Assembly (NCBI GenBank): GCA_019658985.1
Contig: JAIFWS010000038.1
Span: forward strand, 1-7,766
DNA length: 7,766 bases
Direction: 5' to 3'
From: Candidatus Parcubacteria bacterium
GTDB taxonomy: Bacteria; Patescibacteriota; Minisyncoccia; Minisyncoccales; Staskawiczbacteraceae
Below the pieces are notes generated by a model that made no database searches, had not been told where the DNA came from, and saw nothing but the letters and a program-made list of their open reading frames with translations. This document shows positions 5,944 to 7,766 of the stretch, piece by piece (the first letter of the stretch is position 1; each line of letters opens with the position of its first letter). A program made the translations under genes and the position numbers.

Positions 5944-5952
5944 GTATCCACT

Positions 5953-6297
5953 ATGCCTACAACCCGCATCGAAAAAGTGAATTCCCTTCTACAACATGAA
6001 ATCGGGACCATTCTCAGCCGGGATTTTAACTTCTCCGGGTCTTTGGTCACCCTCACCCGCGTCGAGGCCAATGGAAACCTCCAGGAAGCGAAAGCCTATA
6101 TCTCCGTCATGCCGGAAGATAAAACTGACCATGTAATAGGAGTGTTAAACAAAGGGGTATATGATGTCCAACAAAAGATAAACAAGAAGCTGAATATGCG
6201 GCCGATCCCCAAAATAAGATTCGTAAAAGACGAAATCATCGCCGAAGCCGCCCGGATTGAAGAGCTTTTAGAGAAGATAAAGGAAGTTGAAAATTAG
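5953..6297 (+). CDS. rbfA: Ribosome-binding factor A
   Basis: RbfA binds the 30S subunit and helps mature the 5' end of 16S rRNA; it is also needed for growth in the cold in model bacteria. The 114-residue protein has the expected length and single KH-type fold. It starts with TRIEKVNSLLQHEIGTIL (residues 4-21), has strand segments LVTLTRVEA and EAKAYISVMP (about 31-54), and the family's C-terminal block, MRPIPKIRFVKD (about 82-93) followed by an IEELL helix. No Shine-Dalgarno precedes the ATG, and the start is fixed by the conserved N-terminal helix. In most bacteria rbfA directly follows infB; here it lies about 760 bases away beyond an opposing gene, so it probably needs its own promoter in the AT-rich stretch 5902-5952. 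tRNA-Cys begins 26 bases after its stop. Confidence 0.95.
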   Translation: MPTTRIEKVNSLLQHEIGTILSRDFNFSGSLVTLTRVEANGNLQEAKAYISVMPEDKTDHVIGVLNKGVYDVQQKINKKLNMRPIPKIRFVKDEIIAEAARIEELLEKIKEVEN

Positions 6298-6314
6298 CTT
6301 GAAAATGCTAAGAT
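6287..6314 (+). promoter_or_regulatory. Candidate promoter of tRNA-Cys, overlapping the rbfA 3' end
   Basis: TTGAAA (6287-6292, inside the last rbfA codons) and TAAGAT (6309-6314) are separated by 16 bases, with an extended -10 TGC directly before the second hexamer. The predicted start near 6320 is a few bases upstream of the tRNA 5' end at 6324. Confidence 0.5.
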
Positions 6315-6323
6315 AACACAGAC

Positions 6324-6398
6324 GGCCTAGTAGCAAAGTAGTAATGCAAGGGACTGCAAATCCCTTATACGTGGGTGCGATTCCCGCCTAGGCCTCCA
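6324..6398 (+). tRNA. tRNA-Cys(GCA) with atypical elbow bases
   Basis: The acceptor stem GGCCTAG/CTAGGCC has discriminator U (typical of cysteine) and an encoded CCA (6396-6398). The anticodon stem aggga/tccct holds ctgcaaa, giving GCA (6356-6358). The D arm is gca...tgc, the variable loop tatac and the T stem gtggg/cccgc. Two nearly universal positions differ: the D-loop has A where G18 is expected (6340), and the T-loop reads tgcgatt with G at position 55 (6377) instead of U. All stems are intact, so it is probably functional. Confidence 0.94.
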
Positions 6399-6402
6399 GT
6401 TT

Positions 6403-6413
6403 ATGGTATACAC
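6403..6413 (+). repeat. 11-base direct repeat flanking the HNH gene (second copy 6953-6963)
   Basis: The sequence atggtatacac occurs just after tRNA-Cys and again in the D-arm of tRNA-Leu, 550 bases downstream. The HNH gene lies between the copies. The core gtatac occurs a third time at 6443-6448. This could be an insertion scar, a recognition site or chance. Confidence 0.35.
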
Positions 6414-6454
6414 AAGGCGTGACACTTACCTTGTCGATTACCGTATACTATAAT
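6406..6454 (+). promoter_or_regulatory. Hairpin and -10 element directly before the HNH gene
   Basis: Two nested inverted repeats, gtatac (6406-6411 with 6443-6448) and acaagg/ccttgt (6412-6417 with 6429-6434), enclose a short loop. TATAAT (6449-6454) follows immediately. It would start transcription at or near the ATG at 6461 and give a leaderless message. The -35 position (ttacct, 6426-6431) matches only three of six bases. Confidence 0.4.
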
Positions 6455-6460
6455 TGATTA

Positions 6461-6934
6461 ATGAAACCGAGAAAATGGACATTAATCGATTTAAAAGAGA
6501 CCGCTAAAAAATCAAAAAGTGTCAGACAAGTACTTGGATTTTTAGGGTTAAAACAGGCTGGTGGCAATTACCATCAAATTAGAAAGTATCTAGATTTTTA
6601 CAAGATAGATACATCTCATTTCACCGGTCAACTTTGGAGCAAAGGTCTGAAACTGATCGGGAGGCCAAGAATAGCACTGGAGGATATTTTAGTTCAAAAT
6701 AGCACTTACCAAAGTTTCAAGTTAAAGAAAAGATTGTTTGCAGTAGGTCTTAAACTTCCCAAGTGCGAAGAATGTGAATGGGCGAAGAAAAACGAAGACG
6801 GTTATCTTCCCCTGGAATTAGACCATATAAATGGGAATCATTTCGATAATAGATTGGAAAATCTGAGAGTTCTTTGTCCGAATTGCCATAGTTTAAAACC
6901 CAATCATCGAGGAAGGAATATTGGCAAGAATTAA
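6461..6934 (+). CDS. HNH endonuclease, free-standing, lodged between tRNA genes
   Basis: The 157-residue protein ends in a zinc-stabilised HNH nuclease domain (about 100-150). Cys102/Cys105 and Cys139/Cys142 are the probable structural zinc ligands. The catalytic core is LELDHINGN (118-126; general base His122), Asn134 in ENLRVLCPNCHS, and His143. The N-terminal half resembles the DNA-binding part common in phage and selfish HNH proteins: SVRQVLGFLGL (20-30), GGNYHQIRKYL (34-44), and the SHFTGQ motif (52-57). Such proteins usually nick or cut one or few DNA sites, often as mobile or homing nucleases. The gene starts 62 bases after tRNA-Cys and stops four bases before tRNA-Leu, so any tRNA-Leu promoter must lie within it. 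No Shine-Dalgarno is present, and the -10 placement suggests a leaderless message. Composition is more AT-rich than the core genes. No partner restriction methylase is adjacent. Family secure; target unknown. Confidence 0.93.
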   Translation: MKPRKWTLIDLKETAKKSKSVRQVLGFLGLKQAGGNYHQIRKYLDFYKIDTSHFTGQLWSKGLKLIGRPRIALEDILVQNSTYQSFKLKKRLFAVGLKLPKCEECEWAKKNEDGYLPLELDHINGNHFDNRLENLRVLCPNCHSLKPNHRGRNIGKN

Positions 6935-6938
6935 TTAG

Positions 6939-7021
6939 GCCCAGGTGGTGGAATGGTATACACGCAACACTTAAAATGTTGTGAGTTTCGGCTCATGCGG
7001 GTTCGACTCCCGCCCTGGGCA
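6939..7021 (+). tRNA. tRNA-Leu(UAA)
   Basis: The acceptor stem is GCCCAGG/CCTGGGC with discriminator A at 7021; CCA is not encoded. The anticodon stem caaca/tgttg holds cttaaaa, giving UAA (6972-6974). The D stem is gtg/cac, with normal G18 and G19. A class II variable arm (tgag...ctca) and T arm gcggg-ttcgact-cccgc complete it. It reads UUA and UUG. Confidence 0.96.
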
Positions 7022-7031
7022 CATTTTATAC

Positions 7032-7080
7032 AAACAAAAAAACCCGCCCCTCGATTATTCTCGGGACGGGTTTTTTGTTT
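7032..7080. terminator. Bidirectional terminator between tRNA-Leu and the 3D-domain gene
   Basis: cccg/cggg (7043-7046 with 7067-7070) is flanked by an A-run on the left and a T-run on the right, and continues inward with ccc/ggg around an AT-rich loop. Either strand yields a hairpin followed by T. It starts 11 bases after tRNA-Leu and ends just before the stop of the convergent gene. Confidence 0.87.
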
Positions 7081-7082
7081 CG

Positions 7083-7595
7083 TTAGCTTTCAATAACTTC
7101 TACATTCACGATCTTATATCCGAATTTCGTAGCTATTTTTTTTGCACTCTCACCAGGACCTGGAATATACTCGTCAAAATGGGCTTTTTGGTTATATTTC
7201 GAATTCATTCTATCGTAAACCACATAGATATCATCACCGATCCTCACCTTAGTTCCCAATGGCAAGATATTAGTAGCAATAACCTTTAATCCGGTTTTTG
7301 CGATCATATCAGGCAAGTTTCCACCAGCACCATCAAAAGGAGTATCATCGGTTTCATCTATGCTACTTGAATAAGCGGTAAGCACAGCATTCTTAATGGT
7401 CCTAACTACATGGTAAGCTTCTTTATTAAGCTTACAAATAGTTAAGTGTCCATTATGAACCAATGTTGCTTCGCTTACTTTGGCAGTTGTATTGTTTAAA
7501 TCAGCGTTAATGGTCTGTGGCATGATTACTCCGCCCCAAACCAGGAAAGATACAAACCCAATCATTATCGAGCGAATTAATAAGGATTTACCCAT
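7083..7595 (-). CDS. Secreted or membrane-anchored 3D-domain protein (MltA/YocH-like barrel)
   Basis: The 170-residue protein starts with a basic N-terminus and a hydrophobic segment at about 9-25, a signal peptide or anchor, so it acts outside the membrane. The C-terminal part (about 66-168) is a 3D domain, a six-stranded double-psi barrel found in cell-wall lytic enzymes such as MltA and in resuscitation-type proteins. Visible family features are TAYSSSIDETDDTPF (73-87), the VIATN-LPLGTKV block (105-117), YDRMN (127-131) and HFDEY (139-143). Likely conserved Asp residues are D83/D84, D128 and D141. The family usually has an Asp-Ile-(Tyr/Trp) motif at the last site, and here FDEY replaces it. 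A role in peptidoglycan cleavage is a family inference. The ATG at 7595 lies directly before the signal segment, without a clear Shine-Dalgarno. A terminator is shared with tRNA-Leu. Confidence 0.9.
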   Translation of the reverse strand: MGKSLLIRSIMIGFVSFLVWGGVIMPQTINADLNNTTAKVSEATLVHNGHLTICKLNKEAYHVVRTIKNAVLTAYSSSIDETDDTPFDGAGGNLPDMIAKTGLKVIATNILPLGTKVRIGDDIYVVYDRMNSKYNQKAHFDEYIPGPGESAKKIATKFGYKIVNVEVIES

Positions 7596-7670
7596 AAATT
7601 TGCTTTAAATAATAATACTGAGCAAGGAAAGAATAAGAAATCGCAATTTATTATTCCGACCGCGCGATGT

Positions 7671-7700
7671 ATTATATAGGGGTTTTGCCCTATATATCAG
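7671..7700 (-). promoter_or_regulatory. Hairpin overlapping a candidate promoter of the 3D-domain gene
   Basis: A perfect 9-bp stem, tatataggg/ccctatata (7673-7681 with 7688-7696), encloses the loop gttttg. On the minus strand TATAAT (7671-7676) lies at its edge, with CTGATA (7695-7700, four of six -35 bases) 18 bases away. The start would be near 7664, leaving a leader of about 70 bases. The hairpin fills the spacer and could be an operator. Nothing else is recognisable from 7701 to the window end. Confidence 0.35.
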
Positions 7701-7766
7701 CCCATACCTTCTTTTACTTACAAACTCCCTTGCGGAAGTCTACCCATATAGTAGCACATACCCCTC

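Noticed and set aside
6981..7289. 102-codon plus-strand frame
   Set aside because: It runs through tRNA-Leu and the terminator and then antisense to the 3D-domain gene.

Overview
The window reads as a piece of a small, streamlined bacterial genome, most likely a member of the Patescibacteria (Candidate Phyla Radiation). This assignment is inferred from gene content. IF-2 lacks the long N-terminal region of model bacteria. Several short proteins carry a single N-terminal membrane anchor, one beginning with a pilin-like KGF motif. There is a small secreted 3D-domain protein, and nearly all genes lack a Shine-Dalgarno sequence. TGA is used as a stop at two genes (the methyltransferase and the zinc-ribbon gene), so the genetic code looks standard.

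Layout, left to right. The 3' end of a recQ helicase gene enters on the + strand (1-593) and meets a membrane-anchored hypothetical gene (665-1336, minus) at a shared terminator. Two serine tRNA genes follow, tRNA-Ser(GCU) on minus and tRNA-Ser(UGA) on plus. They diverge from a 76-base region with back-to-back promoter candidates. Two terminators separate tRNA-Ser(UGA) from an AT-rich class I methyltransferase gene (1755-2576, minus). A membrane-anchored helical protein with four regularly placed histidines (2814-3482) comes next, then infB (3587-5194).

The most striking region is 5195-5950. infB and rbfA are normally adjacent partners in translation and ribosome maturation. Here they are separated by a gene on the opposite strand (5266-5859) with much higher GC content. 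It encodes an N-terminal zinc ribbon, an acidic Pro/Asp-rich middle with a duplicated segment, and a basic aromatic C-terminus. The gene has a perfect consensus promoter (TTGACA, 17 bases, TATAAT), the only clear Shine-Dalgarno start in the window, and a long GC-rich hairpin after its stop. It looks like a self-contained transcription unit inserted into the infB-rbfA locus.

After rbfA (5953-6297) lie tRNA-Cys(GCA), an HNH endonuclease gene (6461-6934) and tRNA-Leu(UAA). The tRNA-Cys has an unusual paired change at the two positions that normally form the G18-U55 elbow contact. The HNH gene sits tightly between the two tRNA genes and is flanked by an 11-base direct repeat whose second copy is in the D-arm of tRNA-Leu. 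The window ends with a secreted 3D-domain protein on the minus strand (7083-7595) and its AT-rich upstream region.

The core genes (recQ, infB, rbfA, tRNAs) serve DNA repair and translation. The accessory genes (zinc-ribbon protein, methyltransferase, HNH nuclease) differ in composition or context and look like later arrivals. No CRISPR array, rRNA gene or recognisable insertion sequence is present.
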